Below, piece after piece: positions 1 through 7,213 of a stretch of 7,860 nt of DNA (its first letter is position 1; every line of letters starts with the position of its first letter). The translations under genes were made by a program, and so were the position numbers. The DNA is from Thermoplasmata archaeon (lineage in GTDB: Archaea; Thermoplasmatota; DTKX01; GCA-020343715). A model generated the notes under the pieces. That model made no database searches, was not told the origin of the DNA, and saw nothing but the letters and a program-made list of their open reading frames with translations. The stretch covers positions 1,383,765 to 1,391,624 of the forward strand of contig CP070808.1 of NCBI GenBank assembly GCA_020343715.1. Reading direction: 5' to 3'.

Positions 1-338
1 CCGACGACACCCTCCTGTTCAACATCGACCCCGAGACCGGAAGGGTGTCCTTCACACCCTCCGAAATCGACGTGGGCGAGTGGCCCGTTGAGGTCACCGT
101 CTGGGACGGCACCCACCAAACCAAGACGCAATTCATAATTACCGTGGAACCACAAGGGGATGATGAGTCGATACTGGGCTTCATACCCCTGACGACCGTG
201 CAGCTCCTGGGCCTCCTGGTCCTCGTGATACTGGTGGTCGTCGCCGGGTGGGCCATCGCCCGCTCCCGTCGCCGCGAGGGCCCCGTCGGCGAGTCAGGGG
301 ACGAGGGGCCCGCAGGTCAAAGAGGTGAGACCACTTGA
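1..338 (+). CDS. C-terminal end of a membrane-anchored Ig/cadherin-like surface protein (partial)
   Basis: The 5' end lies outside the window; the open frame enters at base 3 and stops with TGA at 336-338, giving 111 visible residues. The first ~45 residues look like the end of a bacterial/archaeal Ig-like or dystroglycan-type cadherin-like repeat: the pattern F-N-I-D-x-E-T-G, then F-T-P, then a V-x-V-x-D-G beta-strand and a final F-I-I-T-V strand. A short acidic linker follows, then one hydrophobic helix (about bases 186-257) and an Arg-rich stop-transfer segment (R-S-R-R-R), leaving a short Gly/Glu-rich cytoplasmic tail. This is the layout of a type I surface protein with extracellular adhesive or structural repeats. 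Its stop codon overlaps the protease start downstream, so the two are probably co-translated. The function of the missing N-terminal part is unknown. An internal GTG at base 45 is not a believable start because it would cut through the beta-domain. Confidence 0.8.
   Translation, partial: DDTLLFNIDPETGRVSFTPSEIDVGEWPVEVTVWDGTHQTKTQFIITVEPQGDDESILGFIPLTTVQLLGLLVLVILVVVAGWAIARSRRREGPVGESGDEGPAGQRGETT
322..328 (+). promoter_or_regulatory. Shine-Dalgarno site deciding the TTG start of the protease
   Basis: GAGGTGA matches the complement of the archaeal 16S rRNA 3' end at seven consecutive bases and sits six bases before the TTG at 335. The in-frame ATG at 374 has no comparable site, so the TTG is the preferred start although it is the rarer codon. 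Confidence 0.7.
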
Positions 339-2392
339 AACCTTCATCTACGACCCCATCCATTCGGACGCTGATGTCACGACGCCCCCGACGCCATTGG
401 TACCTGGCCATCGCGCTGATCTCCCTCATGGTGCTGGCCACCACCGCGGGCGCCGCCAACGTCCCCGGTCCGGCGACCTATCGCCTGGCCTCGGTATCGG
501 GGGTGACCCCGGGCGATGTGCCGACATACGAGGCCCCCGAGGTCCGTGGGGCAGCGCCCTGGTACGAGACCACCTCCATGGATGCCGACAGGGACGGCAT
601 GTTCGACATGCTCGACACCCTCGTCGACGCAGGTTCCCTTGAGCCCGTGGACGTGCTGGTGGACCTGGACAGGACCCCCACCGAGGATGACGCCCGGGCC
701 ATCGCCGCCGTCGTCGATGCACCGGGATGGGCCCTGTTCCCCGCCCTGAAGATCGTGGGGCTACGCGACGTGCGGCCCCAGTCCCTGGAGCTGCTGCTCC
801 AAGTCCCCGGGGTGCTCATGCTGGAGCCAAGGGTCGATGCCGTGCCGTTCCAGGATGTGGCCACCCGGGCGCTGAAGGTCCAACCGTCCGACGAGTACAG
901 CCCCAACACCACCTGGGAGCTGGGGTACACCGGCAACGGCGTGGTCATATCCATCATGGACACCGGTGTGGACGACGCCCACTCCGCTCTCCGGGGCAAG
1001 TTCGTGGCCGGTGCCGACTTCACCAAGCCCGAGAGGCCCAACCTGTTCCCCCGCGACGGGACCTACAACCCCGACGACCAGGGGGGCCACGGCACCACCT
1101 GCGCCGGGATATCCATGAGCACCGGGGCCCCCGGCGGGGACTACATCGGTGCCGCCCCCGACGCGTCACTGGTGGACCTGAGGATCGGGACCCGCTTCGG
1201 CTTCTCGCCGGGCGAGCTGCCCCAGAACAGCTACGACGCGGCCCTGCAGGCCATCGACTGGGCCGCCAGCCACTCGTACACCCAGTGGCCCGGCGGCGAG
1301 CAGGGCGTGGACATCAACTCCCTGTCGTGGGGCATCCCATACGACGGGCCCTCCGACGGCTCCGACGCGTACTCCCGGGGCCTTGACCAGTGCGTCCTTG
1401 AGGGAATAGTATCCTGCGTGGCCGCGGGCAACGAGGGGCCGTCCAACAACGGCATCACCGGCATGTCCGCCTCCACCCGCAGCATCATCGTGGGCGCCCT
1501 GGACGACCAGAACACCATCCACAGGGCCGACGACGTGGTGGCCACCTACTCCAGCCGCGGTCCCCGCGACGACGACCACGACGACTACCCCTACGACGAG
1601 CTGAAGCCTGACGTCACCGCGCCGGGCACCAACATCAACGGCGTGGTCTACGAGAACCGGGGCGACGGCTCCGGCGGCGGCTACGGCGGCAGGGGGTCGG
1701 GCACCTCCTACGCAACCCCCTACGTGGCGGGCGTGGCCGCACTCATGCTGGAGGCCAACCCCGACCTGTCCCCCGACGTGCTCCGGGAGATCCTCCGGGC
1801 GACCGCAGAGCGGAGGGGCGAGCCCATGTTCCCCACCCTGGACCCCTACTGGGACAACTACTTCGGCTGGGGGATGGTGGACGGTTACAACGCCACCCGC
1901 GTCGCCCTCGACTTGGGCGACAACATGGAGATCTACGACGTGGAGCTGCAGGCCTTCGTGACCAACATCACGGGCGGTTCCGGCGGCGACCCGCTGATGC
2001 ACGTGGAGGGCATCGCGTGGGCCAGGGTCGGCATGATCGAGGCGGTGGAGTGGCGTCTGGACGGCGGCAACTGGCACACCGTCTCCGCCCGGGACGGCCA
2101 ACCGACCTTCACCATCGACCCCGCCATGGTGGGCGAGGGACACCACGTCCTGGAGGTCAGGGCCGTGGGCGCCAACGGCAAGGTGTCGGTCTGGCGGCCC
2201 GTGGACTTCGAGGTAACCCAGGAGGCGGTGGACGCCTCCGTCGCCGCGGCAGGCGGCGGTGGCCTGGGGTGGTGCGTGGCCGCCGTGGTGGTCGTCGCCA
2301 TCGCCGGCTTCTTCCTCTACCGCTACAAGCCCGAGTACATCGAGAAGGGCATGAGCTACATCCCCATCCAGCGGAAGAAGAGGGATGGCTAG
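335..2392 (+). CDS. Secreted, membrane-anchored subtilisin-like serine protease (S8 family)
   Basis: A 685-residue protease expected to act outside the cell while tethered to the membrane. Residues 14-40 form a signal peptide: a basic stretch with R16, R17, R19 and R20, a hydrophobic core, and probable cleavage near A40. Residues ~83-94 are a D-x-D-x-D-G-x-x-D-x-x-D calcium-loop motif, followed by a likely I9-type propeptide up to ~185. The S8 catalytic domain follows with the full triad: D209 in D-T-G-V-D, H252 in G-H-G-T and S458 in G-T-S-Y-A-T-P, plus oxyanion N366 in A-A-G-N-E-G. Residues ~533-630 form a beta-rich Ig/FN3-like domain. A hydrophobic helix at ~645-662 and a basic tail ending R-K-K-R-D-G form the anchor. 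The TTG start is chosen from the ribosome site before it and its TTGA overlap with the upstream stop; ATG at 374 (residue 14) is the alternative and would give a more classic signal peptide. Substrate unknown; active enzyme is expected because all catalytic residues are present. Confidence 0.9.
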   Translation: MKPSSTTPSIRTLMSRRPRRHWYLAIALISLMVLATTAGAANVPGPATYRLASVSGVTPGDVPTYEAPEVRGAAPWYETTSMDADRDGMFDMLDTLVDAGSLEPVDVLVDLDRTPTEDDARAIAAVVDAPGWALFPALKIVGLRDVRPQSLELLLQVPGVLMLEPRVDAVPFQDVATRALKVQPSDEYSPNTTWELGYTGNGVVISIMDTGVDDAHSALRGKFVAGADFTKPERPNLFPRDGTYNPDDQGGHGTTCAGISMSTGAPGGDYIGAAPDASLVDLRIGTRFGFSPGELPQNSYDAALQAIDWAASHSYTQWPGGEQGVDINSLSWGIPYDGPSDGSDAYSRGLDQCVLEGIVSCVAAGNEGPSNNGITGMSASTRSIIVGALDDQNTIHRADDVVATYSSRGPRDDDHDDYPYDELKPDVTAPGTNINGVVYENRGDGSGGGYGGRGSGTSYATPYVAGVAALMLEANPDLSPDVLREILRATAERRGEPMFPTLDPYWDNYFGWGMVDGYNATRVALDLGDNMEIYDVELQAFVTNITGGSGGDPLMHVEGIAWARVGMIEAVEWRLDGGNWHTVSARDGQPTFTIDPAMVGEGHHVLEVRAVGANGKVSVWRPVDFEVTQEAVDASVAAAGGGGLGWCVAAVVVVAIAGFFLYRYKPEYIEKGMSYIPIQRKKRDG

Positions 2393-2424
2393 GCGGACCG
2401 GCCCCCCTGCCAATCTCGGAATCC

Positions 2425-2432
2425 TTTAAATA
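2425..2432 (+). promoter_or_regulatory. TATA box of proS
   Basis: TTTAAATA stands out in an otherwise GC-rich 63-base gap between the protease stop and the proS start. Its centre lies about 27 bases before the ATG at 2456, which predicts transcription starting at or one base before that codon, as in leaderless archaeal mRNAs. No SD site is present downstream of the box. Confidence 0.65.
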
Positions 2433-2455
2433 TGACCTGAGCCGTGGGGCCGCAC

Positions 2456-3871
2456 ATGTGCGCCAGGATGACGGAGGACGAGTTCAGCGAGTGGTATAAC
2501 CGCGTCATCGAGGAGGCCGAGCTTTCGGACAAGCGCTACCCGGTCAAGGGGATGAACGTGTGGACGCCCTACGGCTGGCGCATCATGACCAACATCGACA
2601 GGGCCATCCGCAGGGAGCTGGACGCCACGGGCCACGGCGAGGTGAACTTCCCGCTCCTGGTGCCCGCCACCGAGTTCGAGAAGGAGGCCCAGCACATCAA
2701 GGGCTTCTCCGACGAGGTCTACTGGGTGACCCGGGCCGGCGGGAAGGACCTGGACGTGCCCCTGCTGCTCCGGCCCACCTCCGAGACGGCCATGTACCCC
2801 ATCTTCAAGCTGTGGGTCCGGTCCCACGCCGACCTGCCCCTGAAGACGTACCAGATAGTGAACACCTTCAGGTACGACACCAAGATGACCCGCAGCTTCA
2901 TCCGGGTCCGGGAGATCCACTTCTTCGAGGCCCACACCTGCCACGTGGACTTCGAGGACGCCGAGCGGCAGATCGCCGAGGACCTGGAGATCTGGTCCCG
3001 GGTGTCCAAGGACCTGGCCCTTCCCTACATCACCGCCAAGCGGCCCCACTGGGACAAGTTCCCGGGGGCCTTCTACACCATAGGCTTCGACATACTGATG
3101 CCCGCTGGCAGGACCATCCAGATGGCCTCGGTCCACCAGTACAAGACCAACTTCTCGGAGCCCTACGACATCACGTACGAGGACGAGAACGGTGACCACC
3201 AGCACGTGCACCAGACCACCTACGGCATGTCCGAGCGCCTCGTGGGCGCCATCATCGGCGTCCACGGTGACGATAAGGGCATCGTCATGCCGCCCGCCAT
3301 AGCGCCCCACCAGGTAGTGGTGGTCCCCATCTACCGCAAGGACGACCAGGAGGAGGTGCTGGGAGCCGCCAGCGTCCTGGCGGAGGAGCTGGACGAGGCT
3401 GGGATAAGGGTCGAGCTGGACGACAGGGACCTGCGGCCCGGCGAGAAGTACTACCACTGGGAGCGCCGTGGCGTGCCGATACGCCTGGAGCTGGGCCCCA
3501 GGGACATCAAGCACGGGCAGGTGACCATGGCCGCCCGGGACACCGGGGACAAGGAGCAGGTCCGTCGCGAGGACGTCCTGGACGCCGTCGAGACGCTGAT
3601 GGGGGACATGCAGTTCCGGATGCTGGAGCGGGCGGAGGAAGAGCTGCGGTCCCGCATCAAGGACATGGACGACATCCCCCGGGGGTTCGATATCGAGGAC
3701 ATCATCCGGGTGGGTTGGTGCGGCGAGGACGACTGCGCGACCCAGATCGAGGAGGAGCTGGAGGTCACGTTCCTGGGAGAGGACATGGACCTGAGGAGCC
3801 CCGCTTTGCCCCGCTGCACCACCTGCGGAGGCACCTCCATCGCGACGATGTACGTGTCCAAGGTCTACTGA
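2456..3871 (+). CDS. proS: Prolyl-tRNA synthetase, archaeal/eukaryotic type
   Basis: Charges tRNA-Pro with proline using ATP in the cytosol. The 471-residue product has the standard archaeal ProRS layout. The class II catalytic core contains R-P-T-S-E-T near residue 106, motif 2 at ~138-163 (F-R-Y-D-T-K, then R-V-R-E-I-H-F-F-E-A-H-T) and motif 3 at ~254-276 (Y-G-M-S-E-R, then G-V-H-G-D-D-K-G). The anticodon-binding domain spans ~285-385. The C-terminal zinc-binding domain carries C422, C427, C454 and C457 and ends in tyrosine, as in archaeal-type ProRS, where the terminal Tyr reaches toward the active site. There is no bacterial-type editing insertion. ATG 2456 is chosen because the TATA box predicts transcription starting there. 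ATG 2468 begins where many homologues begin and is a fair alternative; GTG 2444 would lie upstream of the predicted transcript. Downstream, the minus-strand membrane-protein gene converges with 39 bases between stops. Confidence 0.96.
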   Translation: MCARMTEDEFSEWYNRVIEEAELSDKRYPVKGMNVWTPYGWRIMTNIDRAIRRELDATGHGEVNFPLLVPATEFEKEAQHIKGFSDEVYWVTRAGGKDLDVPLLLRPTSETAMYPIFKLWVRSHADLPLKTYQIVNTFRYDTKMTRSFIRVREIHFFEAHTCHVDFEDAERQIAEDLEIWSRVSKDLALPYITAKRPHWDKFPGAFYTIGFDILMPAGRTIQMASVHQYKTNFSEPYDITYEDENGDHQHVHQTTYGMSERLVGAIIGVHGDDKGIVMPPAIAPHQVVVVPIYRKDDQEEVLGAASVLAEELDEAGIRVELDDRDLRPGEKYYHWERRGVPIRLELGPRDIKHGQVTMAARDTGDKEQVRREDVLDAVETLMGDMQFRMLERAEEELRSRIKDMDDIPRGFDIEDIIRVGWCGEDDCATQIEEELEVTFLGEDMDLRSPALPRCTTCGGTSIATMYVSKVY

Positions 3872-3910
3872 GCGCTCACGCTGTCGAGCATTGTTGCAGG
3901 ACGACCCAGC

Positions 3911-4135
3911 CTAGGCGCTCCCGGCCTCTTCCTGCTCCCTGATGGTGTAGAGCAGGGTGCCGATGAGCCCCAGGCCGCCCAGGATGATGGTGACGGTGTA
4001 GACCGCCAGGTCGGTCCAGGTACCGAACATGGCCGACCAGATGAAGTAGAAGGCGATGGCGAACACCAGGAGTGCCATGTAGAAGTACTTGGGGACCACC
4101 AATGGCATCTCGGTTAGGGACTCTTCCTGGGCCAT
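3911..4135 (-). CDS. Small membrane protein with two transmembrane helices
   Basis: I do not recognise a family. The 74-residue product starts with a short acidic segment, then has two hydrophobic helices at about residues 17-38 and 43-65. They are separated by a short turn containing G-T-W-T-D, and the protein ends in a charged tail rich in Glu. There is no signal-peptide cleavage site, no Cys and no obvious catalytic or metal-binding motif. It lies 51 bases after the pheS stop on the same strand, but a TATA-like element directly before it suggests its own transcript. The ATG has no SD site, and the TATA spacing points to a leaderless mRNA. Coding status is supported by the good promoter spacing, the sensible hydrophobic pattern and the absence of any competing frame. 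A role in membrane physiology is only a guess. Confidence 0.7.
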   Translation of the reverse strand: MAQEESLTEMPLVVPKYFYMALLVFAIAFYFIWSAMFGTWTDLAVYTVTIILGGLGLIGTLLYTIREQEEAGSA

Positions 4136-4159
4136 GCGAGGTCGGGATGAACTGATGGA

Positions 4160-4166
4160 TAATAAA
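4160..4166 (-). promoter_or_regulatory. TATA-like box of the small membrane protein gene
   Basis: On the minus strand the sequence reads GTTTATTATC within an AT-rich stretch between pheS and the small gene. The centre of TTTATTA is about 28 bases before the ATG at 4135, almost the same spacing as at proS, and predicts a leader of zero to a few bases. Confidence 0.55.
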
Positions 4167-4186
4167 CCTTTTGGGGTTGATTATTT

Positions 4187-5722
4187 TCACTTCAGGGGCC
4201 GCTTCCGGAGCCAGTCCAGGTCCGTCTCGTACAGCTGACGGATGTCGTCTATGCCGTACAGTATCATGGCTATGCGCTCCAGGCCCTGGCCCCAAGCCAG
4301 CACCGGGTCCTTCACCCCCAGCGGCGCGGTGACCTCGGGTCGGAACACCCCGGAACCGCCCATCTCCAGCCACTTGTCGCCCAGCAGCACCTCGACCTCC
4401 ATCGATGGCTCGGTGTAGGGGAAGTAGCCGGGCCTCACCCGGATGTCCTCGAAGCCAAGGCGCTGGTAGAACTCCCTCATCACGCCCACCAGCATGGCGA
4501 AGGAGGCACCGGGCTCCATCACGATGCCCTCCACCTGGTAGAACTCTGCCAGGTGGGAGTAGTCGATGGCCTCCCGCCTGAAGACCCGGCCCAGAGAGAA
4601 GATCTTGCATGGCTCCTCGGGGTTGTCCGCCAGGTACTGGATGGTCATCGACGTGGTGTGGGTGCGGAGGAGCAGCCTCCGGGTCTCCTCGACCGAGAAC
4701 TCGCCGCCCCAGCCCCTCGAGCCCGTGTCGCCCCCGTCCTCATGGACGTGCCGGACGCGATCGACCAGCTCGTCGGGGACGTCGGGGGTCCACTCCCCCT
4801 CCAGGTACAGGGTGTCCTGCAGGTCCCTGGCGGGGTGGTCCTGGGGCGTGAACAATGCGTCCATGTTCCAGAACGCGGACTGGACGAAGTCGCCCGATAT
4901 CTCGGTGAACCCCATCTGCTTGAAAACGCGGCGGACCCGCTCAAGAACCTCCCTCACGGGGTGGGGCTTGCCACCGGAGGAGGAGGGGGCGTACGCGGAG
5001 ACGTCGTAGGGTCGCATGTCCACCTCCCGCCACCTGCCGGTCCTCAGCATCTGGGGGGTCAGCTGGGCCACCTCCTCGCGCACCTCCAGGCCCCTGTCCA
5101 GGACCTGGTGGCCCGCATCGGTCAGCGTCAGCGTCCTGTGGACGTCCTCCCGGACCCTCACCAGGGCCTTCCTCTGCTTCAGCAGGGGCCACACCTGGTC
5201 GTCCAGCTGCGCCTCGGGGAGGCCATCGGGCGCGGCCTCGTTCAGCCGCTCCAGGAGCAGCTCGTCCTCCGTCGGGCTGTCGACGGCGGCGTCGCCGTCG
5301 GGGGTCAGCTCCAGCACGGGGCGACCGTCCACCCTCCGGATGTCGGCCCATCCCCTTCGCTTCAGCCAGCCCATGGCGACTCCCGTGTCCTCCTTGTCCA
5401 GCTGGGCCGCCTCCGCCAGGTCGTCGACGGCCATCATGCCCACCTGGGCCAGCGGGGTCAACGCCCTCCGCTCGGGCAGGCCCTCCCGGATGACGGTGGC
5501 GGCGCCGGGTCCAACGGTGATGAACCTGTCGATACGCTCGCCTATGGTGACCAGGCCCTTGCTGGCGAGCCACGAGGCGGCGTTCATGACCTCGACCAGC
5601 TCGCCGAAGCCGGCTGCCTCCCGGACGGCATCGACCTCCGAGCCGTCCAGCTCGCGGAGTGCCAGTAGCACCTTCCGCTCGGCTGCGCTCAGCTTGTCGA
5701 TGAGTCCATCCAGCTCGTCCAC
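4187..5722 (-). CDS. pheS: Phenylalanyl-tRNA synthetase alpha subunit, archaeal type
   Basis: Catalytic chain of the alpha2-beta2 PheRS that attaches Phe to tRNA-Phe in the cytosol. The 511-residue length fits archaeal/eukaryotic alpha chains. Residues 1 to ~235 are helical and winged-helix-like, matching the N-terminal DNA-binding-fold domains of this type. The catalytic domain follows: K-P-H-P near residue 250, then Q-M-G-F-T-E-I-S-G and F-W-N-M-D-A-L-F (motif 1 region), D-H-P-A-R-D, motif 2 near 374-400 (V-F-R-R-E, then H-L-A-E-F-Y-Q-V-E-G) and motif 3 near 474-485 (G-Q-G-L-E-R-I-A-M). The start is GTG 5722, seven bases after GGAGG and downstream of the TATA box; TTG 5725 is the alternative. 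The open frame continues far upstream to 6148 through aspS, but that part is read-through in the wrong frame. The beta-chain gene pheT is absent from the window, so the subunits appear to be encoded at separate loci. Confidence 0.95.
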   Translation of the reverse strand: MDELDGLIDKLSAAERKVLLALRELDGSEVDAVREAAGFGELVEVMNAASWLASKGLVTIGERIDRFITVGPGAATVIREGLPERRALTPLAQVGMMAVDDLAEAAQLDKEDTGVAMGWLKRRGWADIRRVDGRPVLELTPDGDAAVDSPTEDELLLERLNEAAPDGLPEAQLDDQVWPLLKQRKALVRVREDVHRTLTLTDAGHQVLDRGLEVREEVAQLTPQMLRTGRWREVDMRPYDVSAYAPSSSGGKPHPVREVLERVRRVFKQMGFTEISGDFVQSAFWNMDALFTPQDHPARDLQDTLYLEGEWTPDVPDELVDRVRHVHEDGGDTGSRGWGGEFSVEETRRLLLRTHTTSMTIQYLADNPEEPCKIFSLGRVFRREAIDYSHLAEFYQVEGIVMEPGASFAMLVGVMREFYQRLGFEDIRVRPGYFPYTEPSMEVEVLLGDKWLEMGGSGVFRPEVTAPLGVKDPVLAWGQGLERIAMILYGIDDIRQLYETDLDWLRKRPLK

Positions 5723-5729
5723 CAACTCG

Positions 5730-5734
5730 CCTCC
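5730..5734 (-). promoter_or_regulatory. Shine-Dalgarno site deciding the GTG start of pheS
   Basis: GGAGG on the minus strand, seven bases before GTG 5722 and four before TTG 5725. The longer spacing is the usual one, so GTG is preferred. The site falls inside the ~20-base leader predicted from the TATA box. Confidence 0.65.
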
Positions 5735-5764
5735 TGGTCTTCCTGGTCGGATAGCCAACGTCGA

Positions 5765-5772
5765 TATATAAA
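5765..5772 (-). promoter_or_regulatory. TATA box of pheS
   Basis: TTTATATA on the minus strand, a near-consensus archaeal TATA box, lies in the 62-base gap between the aspS stop and the pheS start. Its centre predicts transcription from about base 5742, a short leader long enough to hold the GGAGG site. pheS can therefore be transcribed independently of aspS. Confidence 0.7.
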
Positions 5773-5784
5773 GTTGCCCTACCC

Positions 5785-7122
5785 TCACGGGACCAGGCGC
5801 TGGCGGTCCCTGGGATACAGCACGGTCTCCCGGATGTTCGGGAGTCCCAGGACCTTCTGCAGCAACCTCTCCACGCCGTAGCCGAAACCGCCGTGGGGTG
5901 GCATGCCGTAGCGGAACGCCTTGAGGTAGAACTCGAACTCCTCGGGCACCAGTCCCGCCTCCTCGATCTGGGCCGTGAGCACGTCCATCCTGTGCTCCCG
6001 CTTGCCGCCAGATGCTATCTCCTGGCCGCGCACTCCCAGGTCGAAGTAGCCCGTCAGGTGGGGCCTGTCCTCGTGGCGGTGGGCGTAGAAGGTACCGATC
6101 TTGTGCCGGGTCGGGAAGTCGGTGATGAAGTAGTACTCCTCGCCCCACCTCTCCCGGACCAGGTCGCCCAGGGCCTTCTCGTGCTCGGTGCCCATCTCAG
6201 CGTCCTCGGAGACGTGGACGCCCGAGTCGGCCAGCATGGACATGCACTCCTCGTAGGGTATGCGCCGGAAGGGCTGGGGCGGGACCTCCACCCGCTCCAG
6301 GAGGCTGTCCAGCAGGTCACCGCCCCGCTCGATGAGGAAGCGGACTCCATCCACGGTCATCCGCTCAACCGTCCCCATCACGTCCTCGGAGCTGCTGACG
6401 AAGGCCTGCTCCACGTCCAGGGAGGTGAACTCCGCCAGGTGCCTTATGGTGTCCGAGGGCTCCGCCCTGAAGGCGGGGGCCACCTCGAAGACCCGGTCGA
6501 GGCCGGTGGCCATCAGGTGCTGCTTGTACAGCTGGGGGCTCTGGGCCAGGTAGGCGGGCTTCCCGAAGTAGTCCAGCTTGAACAGGGTGGCACCGCCCTC
6601 GGCGCCCGCGGACACGATCTTCGGCGTGGAGACCTCCACGAAGCCCTGGTCGACGAGGCTGCGTCGGAGGCCGTCGGTGAGGATGGCGCGGAGCCGGAAT
6701 ATGGCCGACACCTCGGGCTTACGCAGGTCCATGAACCGGTTGTCCAGCCGGGTGTCCAGGTCGGCGCCCACCTTGTCCACCACGCCCAGCGGCAGGGGGA
6801 CCTGGGCCTGGGAGAGCACCTCCCACGCGTCAGGGAGGACCTCGAAGCCGGCCTTGGCCTGGTCGTTCCCCTGGACGGGGCCGGTGACCGATAGGACGCT
6901 CTCCCGGGGCAGCTCCACCAGCTCCCTGAAGCGTTCCTTGCCCAGCTCCTTCTTGATGGCGGTCACCTGGATCACACCCGTGCGGTCGCGCAGCTGGAGG
7001 AAGGCTATGCCACCCAGGTTCCTCACGTCCTGCAGCCATCCCGCAACCGTCGTCGTGCTCCCGAAGTCCTCCGGCGTGATGTCGGAGCAGTACTTCCCTC
7101 GGAGTTCCTTGGGGTCGTCCAT
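5785..7122 (-). CDS. aspS: Aspartyl-tRNA synthetase, archaeal type
   Basis: Charges tRNA-Asp, and possibly tRNA-Asn, with aspartate in the cytosol. The 445-residue size is that of the short archaeal AspRS without the bacterial GAD insertion. Residues ~20-105 form the OB-fold anticodon-binding domain (V-A-G-W, then L-G-G-I-A-F-L-Q-L-R-D). A hinge containing D-T-R-L-D-N-R-F-M-D-L-R follows, then the class II core: motif 1 around F-V-E-V-S-T-P-K-I (~160), the flipping-loop region G-A-E-G-G-A and Q-S-P-Q-L-Y-K-Q, motif 2 around 214-240 (F-R-A-E, then R-H-L-A-E-F) and motif 3 around 411-420 (G-F-G-Y-G-V-E-R-L). It ends with R-D-R-Q-R-L-V-P, typical of the family. ATG 7122 gives an N-terminus like that of homologues; ATG 7158 and ATG 7215 add unconserved residues, and 7215 would run into the arsR operator. 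A tRNA-specificity position is atypical (Q31, see findings). Confidence 0.95.
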   Translation of the reverse strand: MDDPKELRGKYCSDITPEDFGSTTTVAGWLQDVRNLGGIAFLQLRDRTGVIQVTAIKKELGKERFRELVELPRESVLSVTGPVQGNDQAKAGFEVLPDAWEVLSQAQVPLPLGVVDKVGADLDTRLDNRFMDLRKPEVSAIFRLRAILTDGLRRSLVDQGFVEVSTPKIVSAGAEGGATLFKLDYFGKPAYLAQSPQLYKQHLMATGLDRVFEVAPAFRAEPSDTIRHLAEFTSLDVEQAFVSSSEDVMGTVERMTVDGVRFLIERGGDLLDSLLERVEVPPQPFRRIPYEECMSMLADSGVHVSEDAEMGTEHEKALGDLVRERWGEEYYFITDFPTRHKIGTFYAHRHEDRPHLTGYFDLGVRGQEIASGGKREHRMDVLTAQIEEAGLVPEEFEFYLKAFRYGMPPHGGFGYGVERLLQKVLGLPNIRETVLYPRDRQRLVP

Positions 7123-7154
7123 GGTAACGCCGGGCCCTGAAAAGGGTGGCCCGG

Positions 7155-7161
7155 TCATAAT
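7155..7161 (-). promoter_or_regulatory. Possible weak TATA box of aspS
   Basis: The minus strand reads CGAAAGG followed by ATTATGA, resembling a B-recognition element and a poor TATA box. The centre is about 36 bases before ATG 7122, which would give a leader of about ten bases with no SD site. The sequence is far from consensus; the AT-rich block at 7230-7237 could instead serve aspS with a longer leader. Confidence 0.3.
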
Positions 7162-7213
7162 CCTTTCGCATGCCCGGGGAACGCCCCCGAAAGGTTCAAG
7201 TAGTTGATTGAAC

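Noticed and set aside
1166..2413. A 415-codon open frame on the minus strand inside the protease gene
   Set aside because: It is antisense to a gene with all S8 catalytic motifs. Its translation is rich in Gly, Val, His and Asp without domains, as expected from a high-GC shadow frame.
2444..2455. GTG 2444 as start of proS
   Set aside because: It is only about 15 bases downstream of the TATA box centre, so it should lie upstream of the transcript. It has no ribosome site.
2426..3514. A 362-codon open frame on the minus strand inside proS
   Set aside because: It is antisense to an unmistakable ProRS, with low-complexity composition and no motif.
3869..3878. Perfect 10-bp palindrome TGAGCGCTCA at the proS stop, considered as a terminator or site
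   Set aside because: Perfect 10-bp palindromes are expected several times by chance in a window this long. No T-run follows and no partner copy was seen.
4553..5668. A 371-codon open frame on the plus strand across pheS
   Set aside because: It is a shadow of pheS with no recognisable domain and no promoter or ribosome site.
5723..6148. Upstream extension of the pheS frame as a longer N-terminus
   Set aside because: It overlaps aspS, crosses the pheS TATA box and adds non-homologous residues. The TATA box, SD site and GTG at 5722 explain the true start.
5893..6894. A 333-codon open frame on the plus strand across aspS
   Set aside because: It is a shadow of aspS, with repetitive Leu/Val/Gly/His-rich content from GC-rich codons.
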